From positions 18,292 through 82,291 of the forward strand of contig JACRBZ010000011.1 in NCBI GenBank assembly GCA_016219185.1: a stretch of DNA of 64,000 nt. The letters are read 5' to 3'. The notes under the pieces were generated by a model. The model did not search any database. It worked only from the letters and a program-made list of their open reading frames with translations, and had not been told where the DNA came from. The stretch is from Deltaproteobacteria bacterium (GTDB lineage Bacteria > Desulfobacterota > Desulfobacteria > Desulfobacterales > Desulfatirhabdiaceae). A program made the position numbers and the translations under genes. This document shows positions 1 through 8,038 of the stretch, in pieces (within the stretch, counting starts at the first letter, position 1; each line of letters starts with the position of its first letter).

Positions 1-45
1 GACTGAAGGTGACGAGTCTGTAGAAAGCTTTTCTGAAGTCGACAC
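1..45 (-). CDS. possible 5' end of next ABC-transporter gene (partial)
   Basis: On the minus strand a GTG at 45-43 opens a frame that stays open to the window edge and begins V-S-T-S-E-K-L-S. An AGGGA lies just upstream, closer than ideal. It follows two substrate-binding protein genes on the same strand, so a permease or ATPase of the same transporter is the natural expectation. Only 15 codons are visible, so the assignment rests on context alone. Confidence 0.25.
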   Translation of the reverse strand, partial: MSTSEKLSTDSSPSV

Positions 46-63
46 GTCCCTGAAAAATTGCGT

Positions 64-876
64 TTACGGGCGGGAGTCGAAAGGATGCACGAACTTTATG
101 TTCAGGGTTTTCCATTGTTCCACCATTTCATCCGTCAATTCGGTTTTTCGATATTTTTTTAAGGCCTGCTTTAACGGCCCAGGTTGATTGAGCTCATGAA
201 CCGCATCCTGCAAGAGCGCAAAGAAATTTTTAAAATCGGGCGTCTGTTGAAACGCTTTTTTAACGACAAAAACATAAGTCGTCCAGTCCTGGCCGGTTTC
301 ACCCGGCTGGATCATCTTTCCATTCAGATAAAAGCCTTTCAGGACATCCAAGACAGCGCCATCCACAGCACCTTTGGCATAGGCGAAGGCAACGCCCGCA
401 TGAAGCATGGGGACCGGCCGGCTGTCCGGTCCAAACGCGGAATAAACCATTTGTCTCTGGAAATGCCGCCGGTGAGACACGGCGATGCGAAGCCCCGCTT
501 TTGGAGCTGCAGGCGCCAGCACGATGATATCGGAGTTGATCATACAGGGGCCAAGTATCGCAAACCTGGCATCTTTTTGGATCAATCGAGCGGCTGCATC
601 CGGGCACATGATCGCCATGTCCAGCTCTCCTGAACTTAGCGCCCATTCCATGTTTGCCGTGCAGCAGTCCTTGATCGGATAAACCGAAATGGCGCTATCC
701 ACAACCGTGCAGTTTGCACCCTTTTCATGGATCAGATAATCCACGATCAACCCGGCCGATTCGTCGGGAACGCCGATTTTCCATTTGCCGGCATTTTCGG
801 GAGCCGATGAAGGTGGACCGCAGGCAGACAGAAACAGCACTGTGCAGGCAACGGCACAGATTCCCCATTTTGTCAT
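64..876 (-). CDS. SsuA/THI5-like substrate-binding lipoprotein with Cys pair
   Basis: Predicted periplasmic lipoprotein of about 270 residues that would capture a ligand for an ABC importer. The N-terminus MTKWGICAVACTVLFLSAC is a lipoprotein signal with lipobox LSAC (Cys19 lipidated). I start at the ATG at 876; an in-frame TTG at 900 would overlap the upstream stop but would place eight residues before the signal. The body has the NMT1/SsuA-type layout (KIGVPDESAGLIVDYLI near the mature start). A Cys-Cys pair occurs in IKDCCTA at about residue 70, unusual for this family and shared with other proteins of the cluster. It is co-directional with the Tat-exported binding protein directly upstream. 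In the Sao system a binding protein of this kind may carry Sec instead of Cys; here both are Cys. The ligand is not deducible. Confidence 0.7.
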   Translation of the reverse strand: MTKWGICAVACTVLFLSACGPPSSAPENAGKWKIGVPDESAGLIVDYLIHEKGANCTVVDSAISVYPIKDCCTANMEWALSSGELDMAIMCPDAAARLIQKDARFAILGPCMINSDIIVLAPAAPKAGLRIAVSHRRHFQRQMVYSAFGPDSRPVPMLHAGVAFAYAKGAVDGAVLDVLKGFYLNGKMIQPGETGQDWTTYVFVVKKAFQQTPDFKNFFALLQDAVHELNQPGPLKQALKKYRKTELTDEMVEQWKTLNIKFVHPFDSRP

Positions 877-896
877 GAAACGATGTGCTGACGTGA

Positions 897-2012
897 TCAA
901 ACCTTCAGATCATATGCTTTTTTCTTCCAGTCTTCGTACTTCATGCCATAGGGGTAGATGGGGTCCACTTTTTCCCGGATAAACGTATCGAAATCCGGAA
1001 TAAGCTTCTGGTCCAGAAACTGCGTCTGGATGATGTCTTCATATTTGGGAGCTTCGGTAAATATGCCGATATTCATGTTGTGGGCGATGGTTTCATCATA
1101 GGCGTCCTTTTCCAGATTCCAGCGCAAGGTCCGGGTTTCCCCGACTGTTTTTTTGTAGATCGTCATCAGCGAAACTTCAAGCGGCACGTGATAGTTCTTT
1201 GCAAAAATTTCCGCTGATTTAACCGGCTGGGTATAAATATACTGAAGCGCCTGAATATGCGCCAGAACCATTTTTTCAGCCACCTTGGGCCGCTCTTTCA
1301 CAAAGTCCTTGTTCATGACCTGTGCGCAGCATATGCCCCACTTGTTGTTGGGAAAAGTGGAAAAGGTCCGCATGATTTTGCCGGTATCCTCGTATTCGGC
1401 CATGGAACCCCAGGGATCGCAGCACCAGTATGCATCGAGCTGGCCGGTTTTCAATGCCAGATACTTGTCCCGATCCGCCATGGCAAAGGTCTGATAATAT
1501 TTGCCCTCCACCGGAATTCCGTTATCCCGGGCAAAGGTGATCCACCAGCCGTGCTGTTTTTCCGGCGCCGTACCGATTCCCAGTTTCTTGCCGATCAACT
1601 CCTCGGGCTTATTAATGTCTTTTCGCACGACCATATACATGGAGCCGCCCTTATGGTTGTGCGCAACCGCCGCCATGGGGGAGCCCTTCAGGATCGCGCG
1701 GACCATGCCGACAAAGCCGATATACCCGACATCCATCTGACCGGCAGCCATGGCTTCGGGAACCTTCCCATTGCCGGCGACCTGGACATTCAGACCCATG
1801 GCTTCAAAAATTCCGGCATCCCTGGCAATGGGAGCCGCCGTCATGTGATCGCAGTCATAATAGCCCAGCCGGACAACATCATTGCTTTCTCCCATCGCTT
1901 TTTTGATAAAAACAGACGGAAATCCGATACCCAATGCCGTGCTCGCTCCCAAAATACCCACCCCTTTGAGAAACGTTCGCCTGCTGACATCATTTTGCAT
2001 GAGTGTATTCAT
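897..2012 (-). CDS. Tat-exported NitT/TauT-type substrate-binding protein, Cys-rich
   Basis: Periplasmic binding protein of 371 residues. The N-terminus carries a twin-arginine signal (SRRTFLKG, residues 10-17) followed by a hydrophobic stretch, so it is probably exported folded, perhaps with a bound cofactor. The mature part has the two-lobed NMT1/SsuA layout, with ligand-pocket motifs such as AMAAGQMDVGYIGF near residue 90. Remarkable are three Cys clusters: YYDCDH near residue 54, YWCCDPWG near 197 and GICCAQ near 227. Free cysteines are rare in periplasmic binding proteins, so a thiophilic ligand (Hg, As, organometal) is plausible. It sits between the MerB-like gene and the second binding protein and overlaps the latter's upstream region. 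Either this or the neighbouring lipoprotein could correspond to SaoB. Confidence 0.75.
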   Translation of the reverse strand: MNTLMQNDVSRRTFLKGVGILGASTALGIGFPSVFIKKAMGESNDVVRLGYYDCDHMTAAPIARDAGIFEAMGLNVQVAGNGKVPEAMAAGQMDVGYIGFVGMVRAILKGSPMAAVAHNHKGGSMYMVVRKDINKPEELIGKKLGIGTAPEKQHGWWITFARDNGIPVEGKYYQTFAMADRDKYLALKTGQLDAYWCCDPWGSMAEYEDTGKIMRTFSTFPNNKWGICCAQVMNKDFVKERPKVAEKMVLAHIQALQYIYTQPVKSAEIFAKNYHVPLEVSLMTIYKKTVGETRTLRWNLEKDAYDETIAHNMNIGIFTEAPKYEDIIQTQFLDQKLIPDFDTFIREKVDPIYPYGMKYEDWKKKAYDLKV

Positions 2013-2045
2013 CTTGTATCAATCCTTTCTTCAAGAACAGGGTAG

Positions 2046-2699
2046 TCAATCGTTCATCAGCGGTGTAAAAAACGCGGCTCCGAATTCAACGGCTTCCGGT
2101 AATGGAAAAATCCAGCAGGAGTCTGCGTTATCTCCCTGCCACGTCCTGGCAACGGTTTCGTCCCTTAAAAACACCATTTCCATGCACAGGCTGTGGGCCG
2201 CACATCCGCAGGTGCTCTGCCAGCGGACGCCGACATGAACGTCCTCGGACGGCTTTGCCGCCAGAATCCGTCTGTTTTTCTGATGAATCACGATCGGATC
2301 CCCTGTGATACAGCAATGAGAGTTGATGGTAACCTCATGTCCGAACATTGGACTTACAGAGAGCGCATCCAGCGCGCACATGGCATTGACCGTTACCTGA
2401 CTGACCGTCAGGCGATGCGCGGTTTTCTCGCTGGTCATGGGATAAGCGCCGATAACATTCTTCCCGTCGCTGTCCAGGACCACCAGATCGTCGCCGGATA
2501 ACCGTTTCAGTCCGGTTTCAAAGTCCGTGGCATGCAACAAGGCTAAAATCTCTTCCCGGTTCAGCGGACGTCCAAGAGTGACAAAACCCTTCAGGATGCC
2601 GCGGTGAACACTTCGAACATCTTCGGGTAATTTTTCCTGCCGGGACTTCAGTGGCAACAGATGATTCAGCCGTTCGACGGCTTCAGTGACGGTTGGCAT
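2046..2699 (-). CDS. saoL: MerB-like organometal lyase (SaoL-type)
   Basis: 217-residue cytoplasmic protein of the organomercurial lyase (MerB) superfamily. MerB protonolyses C-Hg bonds with two Cys and one Asp. The sequence NAMCALDAL near residue 106 aligns with the MerB CALDTL segment and supplies the first catalytic Cys and the Asp three residues later. STCGCAAHSLC near 163-173 occupies the place of the MerB FCCHVHFF segment and contains the second Cys. A helical N-terminal region precedes the catalytic part, as in MerB. It lies between the Cys-Cys-COOH lipoprotein and the Tat binding protein genes, and no merA or merR is visible, so classical broad-spectrum Hg resistance is unlikely. SaoL is the name I recall for MerB relatives in this context. 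The substrate is unproven. Confidence 0.75.
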   Translation of the reverse strand: MPTVTEAVERLNHLLPLKSRQEKLPEDVRSVHRGILKGFVTLGRPLNREEILALLHATDFETGLKRLSGDDLVVLDSDGKNVIGAYPMTSEKTAHRLTVSQVTVNAMCALDALSVSPMFGHEVTINSHCCITGDPIVIHQKNRRILAAKPSEDVHVGVRWQSTCGCAAHSLCMEMVFLRDETVARTWQGDNADSCWIFPLPEAVEFGAAFFTPLMND

Positions 2700-2724
2700 G
2701 ATGATTCTCCTTTATTAATATTAT

Positions 2725-3186
2725 TCAGCAGCAATCTTCCATTCCTTCACCGAAAATATCGATCAGTTGATTGTTTTCGATTCTGAAAATGGCATACCCG
2801 ATCTTGGCGCCTTTTCTTCCCTGGACGATAAACTCAAGGGGCGGTTTTTTATCGATATCCCGGAAAACGATGGACTGGTCATAAATTGGCGCCGGCACTT
2901 CATTGGTATCAGCATATTTATCCCCCACATCCAGAATTACCCGCATGCGGTTGGCATCCTTGGCAATCCGATATATGACGATGACATCCGGACAGCCGTC
3001 GTTGTTCAAATCCGCCCGGGCATATTTGATCACCGGCCAGTCCGGATGACGCTGTACAAAGTCTGCGATCATGGGATCGCTTTTCAGGACGTTTATATCA
3101 AATTCGATTTGATCTCCTTTGGGATGAGAATCATTTGAGCAGGCCATGACAAAGAGCAGCAGGACAAAGGCAACACGCAGGATCAT
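2725..3186 (-). CDS. saoC: lipoprotein ending in Cys-Cys-COOH (SaoC-type)
   Basis: Predicted lipoprotein of about 153 residues. I start at the ATG at 3186, directly after the permease stop, because MILRVAFVLLLFVMAC is a good signal with lipobox; the longer frame back to 3261 lies inside the permease gene. The middle (ADLNNDGCPDVIVIYRI) resembles FG-GAP/VCBS-like calcium-loop segments. The protein ends in GMEDCC, so the final two residues are vicinal cysteines at the carboxy terminus, the defining trait of the family I remember as Cys-Cys-COOH (seleno)protein SaoC. A surface-exposed vicinal thiol at a flexible tail suggests metal capture or hand-off. It sits between the permease and the MerB-like lyase in one operon. 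Confidence 0.75.
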   Translation of the reverse strand: MILRVAFVLLLFVMACSNDSHPKGDQIEFDINVLKSDPMIADFVQRHPDWPVIKYARADLNNDGCPDVIVIYRIAKDANRMRVILDVGDKYADTNEVPAPIYDQSIVFRDIDKKPPLEFIVQGRKGAKIGYAIFRIENNQLIDIFGEGMEDCC

Positions 3187-3187
3187 G

Positions 3188-4282
3188 TTACGCCTCGGCA
3201 CGGGCAAAGCGACGCCTGATCGGCTGAAGCCAGGGATAACAGCATAAAAAAACAACGGCAACGGAGCATAAATATTTTACCGGATCAGGAACCGCGATAA
3301 CGAACCAGTTGGACATGCCCACAACCCGGCGGCTTTTTTCCAGGTCAAAAAATGGAATGAAATCCGGCATCAATATCGCATTGGTGAATAAACCGATCAT
3401 CATGGCGGCACTGACCATGGTTAACGCATAAATGATCATGGCCCGTTTTCCAATTATCTTGTAAATACTGATCAGCTCCGGCAGATTCGTTGCCGCACCG
3501 GTCATCAAAAAGGTAATGGCCACCCCTGGGGCTGCGCCGCTGGCAACCAGCGCGGCCACAAAAGGAATATGGCCCACGGCGCACACATAAAGAACAGAGC
3601 CCAACACGGCGATTCCGGCAATGGATATCATTCCCGGATCTCCCAGATAGCGCTGAATCATGCTTGGGGGAACGATGGCGATCAGGAAACCCGCCAGGGG
3701 GATACCCAGAACAATGTATTTACTCGACATCACCCCAAGGTCCATGAAACCCCAGTGAAGTCCCGAATAAAGCCGCTGCGCCAGACTTACATCCGAATCC
3801 AGATCAAGGTTCGAAATCTCGGCCTGATGGTCCATTCCCGGCGCGTGAATTTCATCGCCAGCCAGCCGGTTGGCCAGCATCCCGACCAGAATCGGAACAC
3901 AAAAGCCGCTGATCAGGTAGATGGTGGCCAGTTGGGGTCCGAGTAATCCATATGCCAAAAGAACTGCCGCTGGATTGATGATCGGGGTCGCCACCATGAA
4001 CGCCAGGGTAGGCCCCAGATAGGCGCCGGTATAGTACAGCCCCAACCCCAGGGGGATAACGCCGCAACTGCAAATGGGCAGCAGCATGCCAGAAAGCGTG
4101 GCTTTGATGAGCGTCGACAGACGCCGATTGCCCAGCAGATGCTGGAGCCTTGCCGGGCTCAGGAAATTGTGCAGCCCACCGGCAACAATAAAACTGATGA
4201 TGAGCCACGGAGACACGTCATTTAGAATATCAATGGATGTCAGCAGAATTTTTTCAAGAGCTTCAAAGACTACCACCATCAT
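3188..4282 (-). CDS. saoE: efflux permease of the SO_0444/YraQ (DUF318/ArsP) family
   Basis: Inner-membrane protein of 364 residues with about eight to ten hydrophobic segments in two repeated halves. The family signature LLPICSCGVIPLGLGLYY (about residues 67-84), with the CSCG thiol motif in a membrane helix, and the following TPIINPAAVLLAYG are both present. Relatives include ArsP, which exports trivalent methylarsenicals, and SO_0444-type metal exporters. A hydrophilic acidic/His loop near residues 145-165 separates the halves. It overlaps the thioredoxin-like gene upstream by four bases (ATGA) and is followed after one base by the lipoprotein gene, so it is translationally coupled. Export of an organometal or the freed metal fits the context; the name saoE is from recalled nomenclature. 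Confidence 0.75.
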   Translation of the reverse strand: MMVVVFEALEKILLTSIDILNDVSPWLIISFIVAGGLHNFLSPARLQHLLGNRRLSTLIKATLSGMLLPICSCGVIPLGLGLYYTGAYLGPTLAFMVATPIINPAAVLLAYGLLGPQLATIYLISGFCVPILVGMLANRLAGDEIHAPGMDHQAEISNLDLDSDVSLAQRLYSGLHWGFMDLGVMSSKYIVLGIPLAGFLIAIVPPSMIQRYLGDPGMISIAGIAVLGSVLYVCAVGHIPFVAALVASGAAPGVAITFLMTGAATNLPELISIYKIIGKRAMIIYALTMVSAAMMIGLFTNAILMPDFIPFFDLEKSRRVVGMSNWFVIAVPDPVKYLCSVAVVFLCCYPWLQPIRRRFARAEA

Positions 4283-4533
4283 GCGTTCACCGCATCGGCA
4301 ATGGCTTTTGCGATGATATCCGGAGTCAGGTTCTCATATTTCTTTTTTCCGTTGACAATCATGGTCCCCTTGGTGATCATCCCGTATTTCTTAATGTAGT
4401 CAAAATCCTTTCCCGCATAGTAAATAGTTACATCCACGACACCATCATGTTTTTCTGCTATCTTTCGAATCACTTGGCCGTATTCGTCACAGCAGGGACA
4501 GGTATTGATAAATTCCACATTAACTTTATTCAT
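4279..4533 (-). CDS. saoT: thioredoxin-like CPCC protein (SaoT-type)
   Basis: Small (about 84 residues) thioredoxin-fold protein with the active-site motif CPCC near residue 11 (FINTCPCCDEYG), similar to the thioredoxin domains found next to DUF318 permeases. The start at ATG 4533 is chosen because AGGA lies eight bases upstream; an ATG at 4539 and a frame back to 4566 are alternatives. The CPCC motif offers three thiols for reduction or metal relay. It is the first gene of the minus-strand Sao-like operon and is directly preceded by a palindrome (4562-4575) and by the 21-bp element at 4592-4612, so its leader is probably the control point of the operon. In relatives one of these Cys may be Sec. 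Confidence 0.7.
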   Translation of the reverse strand: MNKVNVEFINTCPCCDEYGQVIRKIAEKHDGVVDVTIYYAGKDFDYIKKYGMITKGTMIVNGKKKYENLTPDIIAKAIADAVNA

Positions 4534-4561
4534 GCGCATTATCCTTTTGATAGACAGTAAT

Positions 4562-4575
4562 ATCAATGTATTGAT
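4562..4575. promoter_or_regulatory. palindromic operator-like site upstream of saoT
   Basis: ATCAAT-GT-ATTGAT is a perfect inverted repeat with six-base arms and a two-base centre, about 30 bases before the saoT start. A third copy of the half-site ATCAAT lies at 4586-4591, eleven bases on. The ATCAA/TTGAT arm type is common for small winged-helix repressors such as ArsR or MarR members. No repressor gene is adjacent, so the regulator is unknown. Confidence 0.5.
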
Positions 4576-4591
4576 GAGTTTTTACATCAAT

Positions 4592-4612
4592 AATAATTAT
4601 AAGTCAAATTCA
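4592..4612 (-). promoter_or_regulatory. 21-bp element shared with the corrinoid/Mo operon leader (copy 1)
   Basis: On the plus strand AATAATTATAAGTC, then A, then AATTCA. The same 21 bases with a single change (T for A) occur at 13792-13812. Both copies lie 60-80 bases upstream of the first gene of a minus-strand operon. Read on the minus strand the element contains TATAAT, so it may include a -10 box, with an operator overlapping it. Confidence 0.6.
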
Positions 4613-4750
4613 TAAATGTTATAAATTAGGGGGTTTCATTACCATTCAGATAATTGCCTTTGTCCGTTCCCGATATGGCCGCAGTGCGGACAGGGTGCAT
4701 TGAGGGCTATTTTCGCATCCAGGGCCTTGTTTGATTCAGGCAGACAAAAA

Positions 4751-5398
4751 TCAATTGCACAGCAATTCCTTAGCTTTCTTGACGGCGTGGATCGCGTCGG
4801 AAGCATAGCCGTCCGCTCCGATGGCATCCGCAAACGACTGAGAAATCGGCCCGCCTCCCACCATGACTTTGTATTTATCTCTTAGCCCTGCTGCCTTGAG
4901 GATGCGAACCACTTCTTCCATACTGCTCATGGCGGTCGTCATGAGGGTGGACAGACAGATCATTTGTGCCCGGACTTTTTCCGCTTCATCCATGAATTTT
5001 TGCATGGGCACATCGCGGCCGAGATCATGAACCTTGAACCCCGAGGATTCGAGCATGATCTTCACCAGATTTTTACCGATATCGTGAGTGTCCCCTTCCA
5101 CCACGCCGATGACAACGCTGCCCGCGGATTTGGCATCCGTCCCTTTCAGATGGGGTTTCAATACTTCAATCGCTGCATTCATGGCATCGGAACAGACCAG
5201 AAGTTGCGGGATGAAGTACTCACCGCTTTCATATTTTTTCCCAACGGCATCCATCCCCTTGGAGAGTCCCTCCAGGATCGCTTCATGGGCATTGATGCCC
5301 TGGCGCAGCGCTTCATGAGCCAGTGCCACGGCTCCGTCCTCGTCCATTGCCACGACGGCATCCGCCAGTTCCTTTAGAACCTGCTCTTTTATCTTCAT
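4751..5398 (-). CDS. MtaC-like corrinoid (B12-binding) protein
   Basis: 215-residue cytoplasmic methyl carrier. Residues 1-85 form the helical cap typical of methyltransferase corrinoid proteins; residues 90-215 are the Rossmann B12-binding domain with the lower-ligand motif GDTHDIGKN (Asp103-x-His105-x-x-Gly108). Length matches MtaC/MtbC/MttC proteins. In those systems a substrate-specific methyltransferase methylates the Co(I) corrinoid and an MtaA-type enzyme passes the methyl on. No MtaB, MtbB or pyrrolysine MttB gene is in the window, so the substrate is not methanol or a methylamine by any direct evidence. It overlaps the RACo-like activator gene by ATGA and is the last gene of the operon. 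Confidence 0.88.
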   Translation of the reverse strand: MKIKEQVLKELADAVVAMDEDGAVALAHEALRQGINAHEAILEGLSKGMDAVGKKYESGEYFIPQLLVCSDAMNAAIEVLKPHLKGTDAKSAGSVVIGVVEGDTHDIGKNLVKIMLESSGFKVHDLGRDVPMQKFMDEAEKVRAQMICLSTLMTTAMSSMEEVVRILKAAGLRDKYKVMVGGGPISQSFADAIGADGYASDAIHAVKKAKELLCN

Positions 5399-7008
5399 GC
5401 TTTATGCTCTCCAAATATTGATGGCTTCGGGAATTCCAGTGACCGGATAAAAAGCCGCTCGTAGGTGCTCAGTGAAGATAGCGGAAATGCCTTCACCTGA
5501 CTTGCAATGACTTTGGCATCCTCCAGCAATGCGGGGTTGACGGCGATCCGTCCGGCACCGGTAAGACTGCTGTTGCCGACGAAAGAATAGGTTGCGTTGG
5601 GAAGCGCTTCAATCATGCCCAGGCTGATGAGTTTCTCCGGTTTGAGATGCCTCCCGAACTCGCCGGCGATAACCACCGATTTAATATCCCCGGTCGATAC
5701 ACCGGCCAGATCCCGTAGGGCCTTGAGGCCGGAGAAAATGGCACCTTTTGCCAACTGCACCTGGCGGACATCCTTCTGAGTGAAACATACGTCGTCCGTG
5801 ACGAAAAATGCCGTGGATCCTTTGTGCTGCCGCAACCTTTTTCGAATGGCCGGTGATCCTGATCCGTTGACGGTATGCATTCTGCCGCTGGAATCGACCA
5901 GTCCGAGCCGGATCAGCTCCGCCATCAATTCGATGATGCCCGAACCGCACAGACCCAGGGGCCGGGGATGTCCGGGAAGGACGATCAGTTTGACATCGCT
6001 GGAGATTTCAACTCCTGCAATGGCCCCTGGCGAAGCCGTGATTCCAAAGTCGATATTCATGCCTTCCAGGGCTGGCCCGGCAGCGCACGAGGTAGCGATC
6101 AGACCTTTGGGTCCCGCAAGGATGATTTCACTATTCGTCCCGATATCTATCAGAATGGAACTCTGGCGATTCTCGTGGATGCCCGTTGCCAGGAGGCCGG
6201 CCACAAGATCGCCGCCAAGGTAGGCGGAAATGGCCGGAAGCCCCAGAACCGTGGCATTGCCGAATGCATCCAAACCGTACTGCCCGGCCTCACCGATGAT
6301 GGCATCAAGGGACTGCGGCGTGTAAGGGTACTTACCCATGGGGCAAACGTCCATGCCGAAGAAGAAGTGAAGCATCACGGTGTTGCCGGAGATAACGATA
6401 CGGGTAATATTCCGGGGCAACGCGCCGAGCCCGTCAATGGATCGATGAATCATCCCCGTGACGGTTTCCCTGAGAATGAATGTCATTTCGCTTGATTGAG
6501 CCGGATTGCGGGCCGCGTGGATTCGGCTCATCACGTCGTGGCCGAATGCGCGCTGCGGGTTCAGAGTGGAACCGCGCGCCATCACCGCACCTGCGGGAAG
6601 ACCGATCACCTCCACATTGATCGTGGTGGTTCCGATATCGACGGCCACGACCAGCTCCGAAAAGGATATATTGCCATCAGATGGCCCCTCCCCCTGGACG
6701 ACCTCCTTTGTGCGGTCGCCGCCGCAGGCCGGAAGCGTGACGTTCACATCCTCGCATAGAGCCACCCGGCACGCCAGGCGGATTCCCATGGATATGTCGG
6801 AAGCATCCAGATGAAGTCGTTCTTTATCATCGGGCAAGGAGGCCCCGCCCTGAATGTGAACCCGGCACTTGCCGCAGGTTCCCTGGCCCCCGCAAGCGGT
6901 TTCAAGGGGCATCCCGGCCCTCAGGAGCACATCGAGAAGTGGCGTCCCCTTGTCCGCAACAAGGCTTTTGCCTTCAGGGTCAACATTTACCTTCACTTTC
7001 TCAGACAT
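5395..7008 (-). CDS. RACo/RamA-type ASKHA ferredoxin, corrinoid protein reactivator
   Basis: 537 residues from the ATG at 7008, which has GAAGAGGT upstream; a longer frame to 7164 lies inside the previous gene. The N-terminal plant-type 2Fe-2S ferredoxin domain has Cys39-x5-Cys45-x2-Cys48 and Cys80. A linker and a DUF4445/ASKHA ATPase core follow, with VAVDIGTTTINVEVIG near residue 120 and SILIDIGTNSEI further on. Such proteins use ATP to return an oxidised Co(II) corrinoid to Co(I). Its position directly upstream of, and overlapping, the corrinoid protein gene supports that partner. Overlap of eight bases with the upstream methyltransferase gene implies translational coupling. Confidence 0.85.
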   Translation of the reverse strand: MSEKVKVNVDPEGKSLVADKGTPLLDVLLRAGMPLETACGGQGTCGKCRVHIQGGASLPDDKERLHLDASDISMGIRLACRVALCEDVNVTLPACGGDRTKEVVQGEGPSDGNISFSELVVAVDIGTTTINVEVIGLPAGAVMARGSTLNPQRAFGHDVMSRIHAARNPAQSSEMTFILRETVTGMIHRSIDGLGALPRNITRIVISGNTVMLHFFFGMDVCPMGKYPYTPQSLDAIIGEAGQYGLDAFGNATVLGLPAISAYLGGDLVAGLLATGIHENRQSSILIDIGTNSEIILAGPKGLIATSCAAGPALEGMNIDFGITASPGAIAGVEISSDVKLIVLPGHPRPLGLCGSGIIELMAELIRLGLVDSSGRMHTVNGSGSPAIRKRLRQHKGSTAFFVTDDVCFTQKDVRQVQLAKGAIFSGLKALRDLAGVSTGDIKSVVIAGEFGRHLKPEKLISLGMIEALPNATYSFVGNSSLTGAGRIAVNPALLEDAKVIASQVKAFPLSSLSTYERLFIRSLEFPKPSIFGEHKA

Positions 7009-8032
7009 CACACCTCTTCGGGAGTTTGCGTGCGGCGTCCCTGGCAGCCCTGACCATGCCGCGTATGTTTTCGGGCAGCGTGGTGGTGGGCAGTCCGCAT
7101 GCAGGGGCCAGGATGGCGGATATTTCCACGGCCCTTCTGGAAGCCCTGTAAACCTTGTCTTCATTTGAAACAGCCATCATATGCGTGGAAACATTGCCCA
7201 TGAGTGTTCTTTGCGGAAAATGGTCTTTAAGCTTGCGAAGGCTCACGATTGAATCGACGGATAGCGCGTCCCAGGGGATTGCGGCCAGTTCCTCCACCAG
7301 GGGCAGGATATTCCCGCATATGTGAAGCACCGCCGGTTTGCCGCAGGCCTTGATCGCCCGGATGATCGCGTTAAGGGGCAGAGCCACAAATTTTCTGAAA
7401 AGCTCTCCCCCGATGATTTCCCCGGATGATCCGGGATCGGCCAGGACTATCACATCCGCACCCGCCGCAATCTGTCTTTGGGCAAACCTCACCAGGTGCC
7501 CGGTGATGTGCTCGAATGCTCCGGCGATCTTATCTTTATCTTTTGCCATGGCCCGATACACAACGCTGGGCTCCACCAGAGAGGTGAGTAGCGATGTCGG
7601 GCCGATCAGGTTCCCGATCACCGGCACATCGCCTCCGGCCAGCCTGGAGATTGCATCGAGCGTGACCCGGTGGCGCAGGCAGGGGACGGGATCCATGGCA
7701 AGCACCTCATCCAGACTGGATGCAGGATACCGTATTACCCGAGGCTCCTTGAGAGGATTGCCGAGATCGACGCCGGCGCCGAAGTCTTCGGCTTCCACGG
7801 TCATGCAGAAGGGAACCCCATAGTTGTCGAGTTCGCACGTCCGCTGAAGATGGATCGCGTATTCGGCCATCGCGGCCGCATCAATATGAAGCGCCGGATA
7901 CGCAAGGCTTGCCTGCCGCAGAATCGCGTAAAGACTCCCGGCCATCATCCCGCCCGGGATAACGACCGGTGGTCTGTCCACGGCATCCCCCCGGAGAGCG
8001 CTCATCAGTCTTTGTCGGGATGTCATTTCCAT
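7001..8032 (-). CDS. MtaA/CmuA-like (UroD superfamily) methyltransferase
   Basis: 343-residue TIM-barrel protein of the uroporphyrinogen decarboxylase superfamily, methylcobamide methyltransferase branch. The zinc-thiol site is visible as His-x-Cys in VLHICGN (near residue 239) and Cys in APACGLP near the C-terminus; true uroporphyrinogen decarboxylases lack this HxC...C arrangement. In MtaA/CmuA the zinc activates an acceptor thiol for methyl transfer from methyl-corrinoid. The N-terminus MEMTSRQRLMSALRGDAVDRPP is typical of the branch. It shares an operon with a second member of the same branch at 10655, a corrinoid carrier and its activator, so one may methylate the corrinoid and the other unload it. 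Confidence 0.82.
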   Translation of the reverse strand: MEMTSRQRLMSALRGDAVDRPPVVIPGGMMAGSLYAILRQASLAYPALHIDAAAMAEYAIHLQRTCELDNYGVPFCMTVEAEDFGAGVDLGNPLKEPRVIRYPASSLDEVLAMDPVPCLRHRVTLDAISRLAGGDVPVIGNLIGPTSLLTSLVEPSVVYRAMAKDKDKIAGAFEHITGHLVRFAQRQIAAGADVIVLADPGSSGEIIGGELFRKFVALPLNAIIRAIKACGKPAVLHICGNILPLVEELAAIPWDALSVDSIVSLRKLKDHFPQRTLMGNVSTHMMAVSNEDKVYRASRRAVEISAILAPACGLPTTTLPENIRGMVRAARDAARKLPKRCDV

Positions 8033-8038
8033 CCGGGT

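Noticed and set aside
2046..2699. Classical mer mercury-resistance operon
   Set aside because: No merA, merT, merP or merR is visible; the MerB relative sits in a different gene set.
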